Shown here: one piece after another, positions 30,478 to 39,561 of the stretch
How the letters are laid out: every line of letters starts with the position of its first letter
Numbering within the stretch: position 1 is the first letter of the stretch
Assembly (NCBI GenBank): GCA_025201705.1
Contig: MU616790.1
Span: forward strand, 1-41,972
Direction: 5' to 3'
Length of the DNA stretch: 41,972 bases
Source of the DNA: Dissophora ornata
Taxonomy: Eukaryota > Mortierellomycota > Mortierellomycetes > Mortierellales > Mortierellaceae
Notes under the pieces: model-generated
The model's input: only the letters and a program-made list of their open reading frames with translations
Databases searched by the model: none
Told to the model about the DNA's origin: nothing
Position numbers and translations under genes: made by a program

Positions 30478-31034
30478 TTATACGCGTGCGTCGACCTTCT
30501 CGTCTTCCTCCGAAACATCGATTTTCGAAATAACATATTCCTTTGGGAGAAGTGATTGTAGTAACTCGAATGTTTCCAGTGGTAGGATCAGTGGACATCC
30601 ATTGATGTGATAAGCATTGGCGTTCATACTCTCCATTGTTGACAGCAACATATTAGGGGGGACAGCACCACATAGCCTCTTCCAAGCTCCGGTGGCATCC
30701 TCAATTTCTGAATGCAATCGTTTTTTCGTTGGATTCGTTCGCTCATTCCGATAATCTCCTGCCTCATCTCCTTGATCAGCTCTTGCGGCCACCTCGATTA
30801 TCTCTTTACAACTCTTGCAATGCTGCCTCGCTTTTTTCCGAGCAAAAGATTGTATACATCCTGGGCAAACAACCCGAGAGTCATCAGTATGCCCTGCCAC
30901 TTGTAGAGCACGAAAGACAAAGGCTTTTCCGTCGATTGAGATCGCCAAATCCTAACAAAAACATGAACAATAAAATCAGCAAGAGACTTCATTGAAACTC
31001 GAGCCAGTTGCGCAACTCATACCTTTTTAGTCAT
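30478..31034 (-). CDS. small zinc-motif protein with a 12-nt first exon
   Basis: Exon 1 is 31023-31034 and encodes only MTKK. A 71-nt intron (GTATGA...TGTTAG) follows, and exon 2 is 30478-30951, giving 161 aa in phase 0. Exon 2 alone has no ATG at its start, so the tiny first exon supplies the initiator. Residues about 5-25 (DLAISIDGKAFVFRALQVAG) lead into CPGCIQSFARKKARQHCKSC, a C-x2-C-x13-C-x2-C arrangement (with His just before the third Cys) that could bind one zinc. A charged linker with KKRLHSEIEDATGAWKRLC and a C-terminal hydrophobic-acidic part (LETFELLQSLLPKEYV) follow. No family is recognised. The protein could bind DNA, RNA or another protein. Confidence 0.65.
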
Positions 31035-33546
31035 CAGAGAGCCTAATAGGAAATGTAATAGTTCTTCAAACTTCCATGTGTGTCAAATATGTGATGAAAG
31101 CGATGTTAGTCGTGAGGAGGAAAGACAAGTTTTGATTTCTGGGCAGAGCGAAGAAAAGATAGAAAAATCGTTCGAGAAGGATACACTGCATGCGCAGTGA
31201 TATTATTGGGACAAAAAAAACCCCCCCAGAGAGCGGAGTGTGGACAAGTGCAAGCAACTCAAGAAGCAACACGACATTATGAAGGCGCAAAATTGAGGTC
31301 AGCATAAATGGTGGACTCTGAAAAAACACAGGTGTGCGGGGGTGCAGCCTGGGAAAACACACAAAGAAATGTGTCTGAGAGAAAAAAAAATATAACAACT
31401 GGCAACAGAAAAAAAAAAAAAAGTTTTCAAACGACAGACACCATCGAGAGAGGTGGAGACAAGCATAGAAAGAAAAAAAATGAGCGCGAGCGCGAGAGAA
31501 GACAAGCACAGAAAGAAATAAAAAAAAGAGAGAGAGGATCCTTGTAGGGTCTAGAATGAGAAAATCTCAAAGGCGTTGAATTGTGCGGGAAAAGACGCAT
31601 GCGCATGTATAAACGAATTTAGAGAGGAATAAAATGACAACTCAAACCTACTTGGTGTTGGAGGCGATGTAGATGAAGAGGTTGTTTATGGAGATGCTAC
31701 GCGTCGATGACAAGAGAACAAGAGATGACAAGACGCGAGACACGGTGTGTCATTTCTGATAAATGAACTTTCAAGCCACATGGAAAATCTGTGCCGCAGC
31801 TGGAGTAGCTGGATGTGTCCACAACTCATGTTCGATTCTTCTTTACACCATCTCTGCTCAATCTACTCTCTTGATATTCGGCACTCGATTCAATTTAATA
31901 ACATCTGATTAATCGAGTTGGTTGGGAAGACGCGACCCCTTCGGCAACTAGGGAGATGGAGGAGCGCGCCTTCATCTGCTTGGTGGAAGGGCTAATGTAC
32001 ACAACACAGAGCATACGACCCCGCACAAAACCCTAAAAATCCTACGCCCAAAAAACTCCCTAGTAATTCCAGAAGAGCCCTGAAAACACCCCAAAAGACA
32101 TGCGGATGCGACAAATGCTATTCAGGGGATAAAACGTCAAAGGATCCGTGAGTTTATCGTATGGTGTACATGAGGTATTTCTTTGCATTTCTTGATGCAT
32201 TGCATGTTAGACCAGTGAAAGCGACCGCACCTCACTACCTCCTTTCTAGCAACATTTTGAATAGTATGCTAGTATACAGGGTTATTTTTATTTCTCAGCT
32301 CAGTGTACAATACTGGTGTTTGAAGAAAAAAGAGATAGCGCACCCCACATGGAGACGGAGACGCCAATAGTCCCGTCCCCATCGCAAACACACCCGTGCC
32401 GTCCCCTAGGTTACTTAAGCCTTCTTTCAACTCGTCACCCTCGATGTCTCGCTGGCTCTCCTCGTCATGCTGACCGGTTTCCACAATTATCCAGACGGAG
32501 ATGTGGAGCCTCATTCGAGCGCGATGCAGGCTTGCTGCAAGAAGACTCGGCCACTCTACTCTACAACACAAGCACCCAGACGAGAATGTCAGTCAGTCTT
32601 GCGGTAAATGCCCCAGAAAAGGTCGAAGGGAAATATAAAAGCACACGGCTATCTCACCTTGTCTTCGTTGTTGATACCTGTCGTGATCATGTGCAGTCAG
32701 ACCTTCGTGCTCTCAGCGCCATGGGGCTCTAGCGCGATGCTCTTCCATGGCAAGGGAACATTATGATGCCAGAACAACATAGGAAAAGAAACTGCGATCT
32801 CTCCAGTGGCCATGAAGTCCTGCTAGAGCCGCAACATGCGGGAAAGCCAAGGATAAGATGTCGGTATCATGGTACCGCTCGATATCCTAAAAGTCGGGGC
32901 AGTTTGTCTGCTTTGCCGGGAAGAGGTTAGTCACTGTAGACGAGGAGGACTTTAAAAGAAATAAAGCGAGCGAAGGCCAATGCTTCCAAACCTCAGTTTG
33001 AAAGCCAAACAAGAACTACGATTGTGGTTCAATAAAAGAAGAGGCGAGGTCCCTCCTGGTTGAGAAGGTCCCGCTGGGTTGAAAATGTGCTCCCACGGTG
33101 AAGCAAACGCGAAGCAGCATATCACAATAAGGAGAAGCAGCACGACATTGGATGTAACAGTAATGGTCCGACAGAATAATCTGTCGATTGATGGCGTCTA
33201 CTAGATGAGAAGCTATGGTACTGTGGGGGCCAAGAGGTGATTATACAGACTGCTGCAGCCTTGAGGTAACTTGGGGATGTCGAGTCTCCCGGAGGCGAGA
33301 TGGGTGCAGTATTATTTTTAGGTCGCGGTACGTGAAAACAGCCGGCACAATGCGAGAGGGCGAAGCAGATCAAAATGAGAGAGAGAGAGAGGCGAAGATC
33401 AGAGCCTAATAATTTGACCTTCCTCAGCTCAGTCTAACTGCCCTAACGCCTACATCATTGGGCACTCAAGCGAGTGGACTATGTAAACATCGTTTGGTTT
33501 CATTCCAAGTATCAACTATAGCCATTTATTTCTTTTACGAATTCCT
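31035..33546. other. 2.5-kb intergenic region, no gene supported
   Basis: The upstream half (31066-31540) is A-rich with homopolymers that keep a Phe-rich minus frame open by composition. Around 32161-32740 several short frames exist without domains or matched splice sites. I see no RNA gene. Poly(A) runs occur at 31382-31390 and 31408-31421 and a C7 run at 31217-31226. Confidence 0.4.
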
Positions 33547-34959
33547 CTATGGTTCCGTTTCTACGAAGACTAATAACATTTCAGCCTCGTCTTTCTTTTT
33601 AGCAGCAAGTTCCATCAAACCTTGCTCTTTTCTACAAAAACAATTCTTTTCTAGACATTGGAGTGCCGTGCGTGTGGAGTGGATTTTACGTAGAAAACTC
33701 AAGTCCGCATCTCTCGCAAGAGTAACACCAGCTTCCGCCTTTGCATGCACAGCCTTGAACCCTGCTTTGTCCAAAGCCAAAAGTGCGTTTTGCGCCGAAA
33801 ACAAATCGCCCATATCATCCTTCCCCAATTCGATTCCAAGCGTCTCTCCGTTAATCCATGCACGTACATTGCGCTCCCAGGCCGTTTGACGGTCCGTGGA
33901 TGGAAAGGCTCCATGCCACCACCCAAGTTGTTCGGGCGAACCATGCATAATGTAAGCCAAAGTATAGGCAGATCTTCTTCGCGCAAAGGTCAGGTTACAA
34001 GTAAGTGGTTCGACGTCTTTTGCAAATCGTGGATGACTGCCAATCACGGAGATGGTTACCAGAGCAATAAACCCAAGAAGACCGGGCAGATCTGCTGTTG
34101 CAGCAAGTATCACACACAATCCAACAGTGATGGCTCCAACAATAGTGATAGTCCGGGCCAAAAATAACGTCCCTCTATCAAACTTGCGTCTGCTTCCGAC
34201 CACAGTGCTCAAAAGATCTCTTGGTCCCACCACAAAATATGACTCGTCCGAATTCCAATTGGGTGCCAAAAAGAATGCCATCGAATCGTTTTTCGCCAGT
34301 AGGCCTTTCCAGAGTTTATCCAATCTCATCACCAAGATGATTTGCAACGACGTTTGCAATGCCATGAATGTGAGTGTCAAACCCGAGACCCAAGAACCAT
34401 AGGTCCATCCAAGGCCGACAATAACCAATGCCAAAGAATAGCAGGTATAGCAACGCCAAAAAGTAGAGCCCCCATCCCGGACACGCCAATCCACGCAAGC
34501 TAACTTGTGCGAGCGCCCTCCAGATTCGGCGTAGCAGTTATTTTCATCGGTGACGGATCTGATCAGACTAGATACACCAACTGTGTCTTGGCATTCGAAA
34601 ATTGAGGACTGGTTTAGATGTGCTGCCACCATTGGTGTGCCGATGGTAGTATCCAAAACAGATTGACAGTCGACATACGTCAATAAGAGTGGACTGACGC
34701 CGTCCAACCATCTGGCACTATTCCGTGACCATCGTTGTCGAGCAATGCCACTACCAACCATCGCACTCATAGGTACCATTGATAACAACGCACCGAGAGT
34801 CAACCCATCCGTTCCTGGAATTTCTGGACCAGAGAGTGCCGCCGCACTTCCCGAGAGTCGCATTAGAATAGCAGGGATCGCAATGGAGTACAAACTTGCC
34901 ACCCGCGTCAGTTGCTGTAGCACTCGCTGCATATGTGTATGGCGGTCGTCGTGTGCCAT
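33547..34959 (-). CDS. multi-pass membrane protein of unknown function
   Basis: A single exon of 470 aa from ATG at 34959; an in-frame start at 35004 adds 15 residues and cannot be excluded. Hydrophobic segments include LTLGALLSMVPMSAMVG, CYSLALVIVGLGW followed by SGLTLTFMALQTSLQIILVM, LARTITIVGAITVGLCVIL and LLGFIALVTISVIG, so five or six membrane passes. The N-terminal half has a Cys-containing, probably lumenal or extracellular region (DGVSPLLLTYVDCQSVLDTT, FECQDTVG, ENNCYAESGG, LACVDW). The C-terminal 150 residues are soluble and charged (LSFLRKIHSTRTALQCLEKN). No transporter or receptor signature is clear to me. Upstream is AT-rich with T runs. Confidence 0.75.
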   Translation of the reverse strand: MAHDDRHTHMQRVLQQLTRVASLYSIAIPAILMRLSGSAAALSGPEIPGTDGLTLGALLSMVPMSAMVGSGIARQRWSRNSARWLDGVSPLLLTYVDCQSVLDTTIGTPMVAAHLNQSSIFECQDTVGVSSLIRSVTDENNCYAESGGRSHKLACVDWRVRDGGSTFWRCYTCYSLALVIVGLGWTYGSWVSGLTLTFMALQTSLQIILVMRLDKLWKGLLAKNDSMAFFLAPNWNSDESYFVVGPRDLLSTVVGSRRKFDRGTLFLARTITIVGAITVGLCVILAATADLPGLLGFIALVTISVIGSHPRFAKDVEPLTCNLTFARRRSAYTLAYIMHGSPEQLGWWHGAFPSTDRQTAWERNVRAWINGETLGIELGKDDMGDLFSAQNALLALDKAGFKAVHAKAEAGVTLARDADLSFLRKIHSTRTALQCLEKNCFCRKEQGLMELAAKKKDEAEMLLVFVETEP

Positions 34960-36660
34960 GGAAATGTATTGAGCGTTTGTGTTTGTGCAGGGCAAGCGAT
35001 ACAAAAGAGGTTGGGTTGTTGTTCTTATACTTTTTTTTTTGGAGAGAAAGAGAGTAAAGAAAAAAAATTCGAAAATTAGTCAACTTCCTTCTCAATAAAC
35101 ATTGAATTCGCCACAACGCCTGAAATATGTGGGAAAACAGGCCTTACAGTTGGTGTGGTTCGGAAATATAATAATAATGAGGTATAAAAACAGAGTGTTT
35201 GTGTGTTGGATCTGGTGGGTTGCAGAAGGAAGGAGCAAAATAATAACATGCCACGTATTTATGGTTTTTTTTTGGGTGTTGGGTTCGTTGCGCCAAAACC
35301 AGCAAACCACTGTTTGTTGAATCGCATCTCTATTTTTCTGCACCAGATCTTTTTTTTTTAAACCCTCAAATGTCGTCACTTTCCCTTCATTTTCCTACAC
35401 CCACATGAAATAGTGAACGTATTCGTTCCTGTATCTCTGGAAGCATCAAAAATCTATGGTTGCGCATCAGAGATCCTCGGAACACACATTGTGGGAGAGT
35501 ATCGAGGGGATGGAGGAGAGGGAGAGGAGAGAAGAGGACAATGGGAGTGAAGGAATGGAAAAAAGTATAAAAAAAGATTTTTAAAAAAAAGTCGTTTTTG
35601 CAGCCGCTGGTTAGAATGACACTTCAATACTCACTTCAGTGAAGAGGTGTGAAGTGTTGTATGTATCCCAAACGTTACACAAAATTGAAGTGGCAAAAGA
35701 AAATTTCAAGGGAACTGCTTGTGCCATATGATTTGCTTTGCCTTTTACTTTGTCGTTCCACCTCATGCATCTTTTATTTCCGTGACCTCACCACGTCGGT
35801 TTGAATAGCACAGACCCAACCATCTGATCCATACAGTGCATGGCCATCTCTTCATGCCATGTAGACAACGCCATCTTTCCTCCACACAAATTGTTTGATG
35901 TCTTTCATGCAAACTAAAATAGAGGCGAAGTAAAACTTGGCGGGGGAATTTGGTCTATTAACTCAAGGCCATTTTTTTCGCCGTCATCTTACTCTTCGTC
36001 ATCTACTGTCAAGGAGTCTACGCGATACCACGCTTAAAATCGCGTTACGGCTGCGGCCCTTGGCACATTCTCCATTCTTTACCTGTTTGTGGGACATATG
36101 TGGAGTTACTTCAAATTTATGATGTGGAAACAGGCACCTTAATTTACAACAGACGCGTACATGGACGCGTACATGAGACGTGTACAGTGTACTGTACAAC
36201 AAAGTCAAGTATGCGCTTCTGTCATTCAAACTCTAAATCCTTCCAACTGTGTATGTAATCTGCTTTTATTTTGATTCGTTCGAAATTTCTGAACTATTGT
36301 TTTGATCTAATAAAAACCTCTCGGAGCCTCATATCCGGTACCGCATCTTCTTTTCGTTCGCCAGGGCTCTGTACTCTCTTTTTCTTTTATCCGCTCGTGT
36401 GCTGATCACTCTATTGCTTCCTGTGGGGTGGTTGAGTTCGAACGGTCCTGTTTTTATGCTATAAACTACGCAGATACACTCACCCTGTTGTGTCTCCGAG
36501 TGTCCCTGCAGTAGACGAATGGATTGAATGGAGTAATAAGCTTTTTTGAATTAGTGGCGCTGGGTGCCGTACTCTTTTTTATTACTTTAAACAACGCTGT
36601 TATCCTCCCCTGTGTCCATTGTGCATCTCCTTAACGACTTCTACGGGAGCCCCATCTTTC
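34960..36660. other. 1.7-kb AT-rich intergenic region
   Basis: No gene seen. It contains T/A homopolymers, a second GTACA-rich palindromic cluster at about 36155-36205 (GACGCGTACATG repeated twice, then GTGTACAGTGTACTGTACAAC), and pyrimidine-rich stretches. Confidence 0.45.
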
Positions 36661-36667
36661 TGGGAAC

Positions 36668-36726
36668 AAAAATGACACTCTACGGCCTTTCTCACTCTTC
36701 TGACTATGTCAATCTAAGCTTTTATT
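36668..36726 (-). promoter_or_regulatory. conserved 3' UTR block with AATAAA
   Basis: On the minus strand this 59-nt block begins with the polyadenylation signal AATAAA (36721-36726) and continues AGCTTAGATTGACATAGTC. It matches 38162-38220 on the plus strand at 53 of 59 positions. It is therefore part of the duplicated unit and possibly a conserved 3' end element. Confidence 0.6.
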
Positions 36727-36778
36727 TGCAACGGTTGAGGCTCTAACAATTTCTGTCGCCATCCCATCGCCATCTCCA

Positions 36779-37228
36779 TCAGGCTCCATCCCCACCCCCG
36801 CCTCCATCGCCGCCTTCGATTCCTGGAAAAGCAGCAAGTTGTTGCGCAAGTTCCAATGGACCATTGGAATGCACCCTGGGAAGGTGTCCGTACATAAGAG
36901 CTTGTTCCTGGTCCACTACTTCTGTCACATAAACGATGCTAAGCGGCGGCTGACCCGGCCTTTCGATGATGTTCATTGTTCCAGAAATCAAGAGTATGGC
37001 GCCGATCAATGAGTTGTTTTGTTGTCGTAGATCCAAATTCCGAAAAACTGAGTTTCGATGGTGGTCCCCATTTCCATCGAGGACCGCCACATGAGTCGTT
37101 TGCTGAACACCGGGGGTGGTATTGACGACATTGAACGCGCAATTGCCGGCTACAGTATTGCAATCCAGGCTTGAAGTAACTACAAAACTCTTGTTTTGGA
37201 ATGGGATGTGTTGGTGTCTTTCCGCCAT
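36779..37228 (-). CDS. orphan small protein, PF-N-SFVV motif and Gly-rich tail
   Basis: An intact single-exon gene of 149 aa. The ATG at 37228 is chosen because a TATA box lies 65 bp upstream and the in-frame extension covers that box. It starts MAERHQHIPFQNKSFVV, then GNCAFNVVNTTPGVQQTTHV, AVLDGNGDHHRN, a hydrophobic core SLIGAILLISGTMNIIERPG, LSIVYVTEVVDQEQALMYGH, LPRVHSNGPLELAQQLAAFP, and ends in a Gly/Asp tail (GGDGGGGGDGA). There is no signal peptide. The fold is predicted to be mixed alpha-beta from the pattern. No known family is recognised. Two decayed relatives lie at 16378-16767 and 37981-38152, the latter sharing the 3' UTR. The 3' end has AATAAA at 36721-36726. Confidence 0.7.
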   Translation of the reverse strand: MAERHQHIPFQNKSFVVTSSLDCNTVAGNCAFNVVNTTPGVQQTTHVAVLDGNGDHHRNSVFRNLDLRQQNNSLIGAILLISGTMNIIERPGQPPLSIVYVTEVVDQEQALMYGHLPRVHSNGPLELAQQLAAFPGIEGGDGGGGGDGA

Positions 37229-37292
37229 GTTTGCAAAGTTCAATGGGAAGTTGTTGGAAAAGATGTTAGGACAATTGAGTGAAAGTGGGCTG

Positions 37293-37300
37293 CTTTTATA
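37293..37300 (-). promoter_or_regulatory. TATA box TATAAAAG
   Basis: A consensus TATAAAAG on the minus strand, 65 bp before the ATG of the orphan gene, followed by a short C/T-rich leader. A second AT-rich TATATATT lies further upstream near 37340. Confidence 0.65.
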
Positions 37301-37639
37301 GCTCGAAGCTTGAAGGCCTGATGTGATATTGTGGCTCAAAATATATATTTCTAGCAACTCAAAGGGTAGGACCCAAAAAAGCCTTGGGTGTTGACTATGT
37401 TTATATATTGAAAGTAGAAGGCTTTTGTCAAAAGCGACTCATATTTGGAGTACTAGTGTCGCTGGGGAATGTTCATTGGCAGTGCTTTGCTCTAGTGAGA
37501 CCAATGAGACTACGTGGAGTAATGAGACCCCCTCCCTTTTCTTTCACTGCACTCTATCGTGCGTACTTGTGTATCCCGCCATGTTACCCTGCAGAAGAAC
37601 GAAGCTCATTGACTTCGCTCCGAGATGGCGCTGGATGCC

Positions 37640-37905
37640 TTTCCTTTCGAATCAACGCGCACCTGTGTATTCCCGTTCGAAACAACGAAACAACGGAACA
37701 ACGCGCGCCTGTGTATTTCCTTTCGAAAAAACGCACGCTTTTGTATTTCCATTCGAGACAACGCGCTCCGGTATTTTTCCATTCGAAACAACATGCGTCT
37801 GTGGATTTCCTTTCGATACAACACGCGTCTGTGGATTTCCATTATTCGAAACAACATGCGTCTGTGTATTTCCATTCGAAACTACGCGCGCCTGTGTATT
37901 TCCTT
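37640..37905. repeat. 30-bp minisatellite
   Basis: About eight or nine imperfect copies of a 30-bp unit of the form CATTCGAAACAACATGCGTC-TGTGGATTTC; one copy is 33 bp. Because 30 is divisible by three, several frames on both strands stay open and read 10-residue repeats, for example FPFETTRACV (+), FHSKQHASVY (+) and NGNTQTRVVS (-). It lies where the 5' half of the adjacent orphan-family copy should be. Confidence 0.85.
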
Positions 37906-37980
37906 TTTTGCTGCGAACTGTCTGTGCCATCCTTTCGGCTGTTTGGCTGAGTACTGCTGCTGAGAATCCACACCGTCACA

Positions 37981-38152
37981 AGGCCAGGCCAGCCGCGGCT
38001 TAGGTTCGTTTATTTGACGGAAGCAACAAACTGTTATGTACAGTCACCTTCCTAGGTTGCATTCCAATAGTCCATCGGAACTTGCGCAACAATTTGCTGC
38101 TTTGCCAGGAGACGGAGGTGGCGGTGGAGGTGGGGGCGGCGGTGGACCCTGA
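37981..38152 (+). pseudogene. inverted, 5'-truncated copy of the orphan gene
   Basis: The plus strand reads RPGQPRLRFVYLTEATN and then, after a frameshift, MYSHLPRLHSNSPSELAQQF with AALPGD and an 11-Gly tail, ending TGA at 38150-38152. The intact gene at 36.8 kb has RPGQPPLSIVYVTEV, then MYGHLPRVHSNGPLELAQQL. DNA alignment shows that about 11 bp are missing between GAAG and the MY codons, causing the shift. The first about 90 codons are absent and replaced by the 30-bp minisatellite. The 3' flank (AATAAA at 38162) is shared with the intact gene. Confidence 0.75.
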
Positions 38153-38161
38153 TTAATAGCC

Positions 38162-38220
38162 AATAAAAGTTTAGATTGACATAATCAGAAGAATGAGAAA
38201 GGCAGTATATTGTCATTTTT
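38162..38220 (+). promoter_or_regulatory. duplicated 3' UTR block with AATAAA
   Basis: A 59-nt block matching the 3' UTR of the intact orphan gene (36668-36726, opposite strand) with six differences. At all six sites this copy has A or T where the intact gene has G or C. Confidence 0.6.
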
Positions 38221-38289
38221 GATCCTTGAAAAGATGGAACTCTTGTAGAAGTCGTGAGTAGTTCTAGGATCGTGGGCCAGGGGTCATGT

Positions 38290-39343
38290 TCAGGAGTCGG
38301 AGGTCGGGTAGAAAAGCTACTTTATTATTATCATAAAGCTTATCCTGCTGCACCTTCCCGTTTTAAAAATGGAGTTCATGCTCTGCTTTGTATTCCTCCA
38401 GCCGATTCGTTAAGCGCGTTGGATTTGAGAGCTATTCTTATCCATTCTCCTCCACTAGGTACCCTTTCAACTTGATGAGGAACTCATATCGTCGGCTGTG
38501 CCATCTGTAGTCCAAGACCACTTCTACTTTATATTCCTCCTCATCATGTACAATCTCTGGGGACGTTCGTGGCGGTGTGCGCTGACCTAAAATTTCAGGT
38601 GAGGGCATGTAGCGTCGGAAACGATGAACACGGAAAACGTTGTGAATCTTCATCCATGGTGGTGACTCTAGTTGGAAAGAGACTGGGGTGTGCTGTGCAA
38701 TGATGGCGTATGGTCCAACAAAACGTGGTTGAAGTTTCCAGGATGGCTGAATGCGGTTGGAAGGTGTGACGACATGCTCAGTGTCGAGGAGAACCTGGTC
38801 ACTAACCTTGTAATCGTGATTGTGTCGCCGTGTGTCAGCATATGCAGCCTGTTGATCCTGAGCCGCCTGGATTACATCTTGAGCCAGGGCGAGAGCCATG
38901 CCTTGTGCTGAAACAAACTCCTCCTCGGCGGGGATGCGTGTGTCAACGGGGCGGAAGAGTGGTGCTGGGACGTGGGGGTGGAAACCAGTGTTTAAAAAGA
39001 AGGGCGAGTAACCAGTGGAGGGGTTGACAGAGTTGCGGTATGCAATTTCGGCAGCTGGCAAAAGGAGATCCCAGTTACCCTGCTTCTGATTGACAAACGC
39101 ACATTGCATGACCTCAAGAGTTTGGTTGGCTCGTTCCGTCTGGCCAACAGTTTGAGGGTGATGGACCTTGGATAACGCGAGCTTGACATCCATGAGGCGG
39201 TGGAGCTCAGTCCAGAATTGGCCCACGAATTTTGTGTCCCTGTCAGAGACAATACACCTGGGCATCCCATGGAGTCGGAAGGCGTTGTCAAAGGACAGTC
39301 GAGCCACCTCCACAGCGTGTGTCTGTGGTCCGGCTGGGGACAA
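38290..39343 (-). pseudogene. chromovirus (Ty3/gypsy) integrase with broken chromodomain
   Basis: A minus-strand pol fragment starting in the middle of the integrase core (HAVEVARLSFDNAFRLHGMP). It shows CIVSDRDTKFVGQFWTEL (second Asp), HHPQTVGQTERANQTLEVMQ (Glu), NSVNPSTGYSPFFLNTGFHP, then the GPY/F-type region (LQPRFVGPYAIIAQHTPVSF, FRVHRFRRYMP). It ends with a chromodomain (EYKVEVVLDYRW, YEFLIKLKGYLVEENG). The first Asp and the zinc finger are missing on the 5' side. At 38438 the chromodomain is cut by TAA, and two codons later by TAG, in the stretch where ENTWEP is normal. The frame then resumes LSNPTRLTNRLEEYKAEHEL. It is dead but only lightly mutated. Confidence 0.85.
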
Positions 39344-39485
39344 TGTGGACTCGCTTGGCCTCCAAGGAATATGGCAAATGCATTACGCCTTTGTCCTTGA
39401 CAACCGCACCATTCCCATCGACAAAATGTCCCAATCCATGCGGAGGATGGCTCTCCGTGCTAACACACGTCGAGCACGCGACTGA
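39344..39485 (+). other. short coding-like fragment
   Basis: One plus frame reads LGLQGIWQMHYAFVLDNRTI, then PIDKMSQSMRRMALRANTRR and a TGA at 39483-39485, directly before an A-rich stretch. The composition is protein-like, but the upstream part of the same frame is antisense to the integrase. It may be a 3' exon or the end of another remnant. Not identified. Confidence 0.2.
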
Positions 39486-39561
39486 AAAAAAAGAAAGAAA
39501 AAAAAGCTCCCCATTGACAAGTTTATCAATTTTTTTATTTCCGCCTCAACAATATCTTTCG

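Noticed and set aside
31066..31509. 147-codon Phe-rich minus-strand ORF
   Set aside because: Open because of A-rich homopolymers; no domain, start context or splice sites.
32316..32732. 138-codon plus ORF with an LVFVVDTC segment suggestive of a vWA strand
   Set aside because: The resemblance is a few residues without a MIDAS motif, and the rest is compositionally random.
36425..36445. GAGTTCGAAC as a tRNA T-loop
   Set aside because: No matching acceptor, D or anticodon stems around it.
37384..38003. Two plus-strand ORFs of 188 and 192 codons as real genes
   Set aside because: Most of their length is the 30-bp minisatellite, which is open in several frames; no independent evidence favours one of them.
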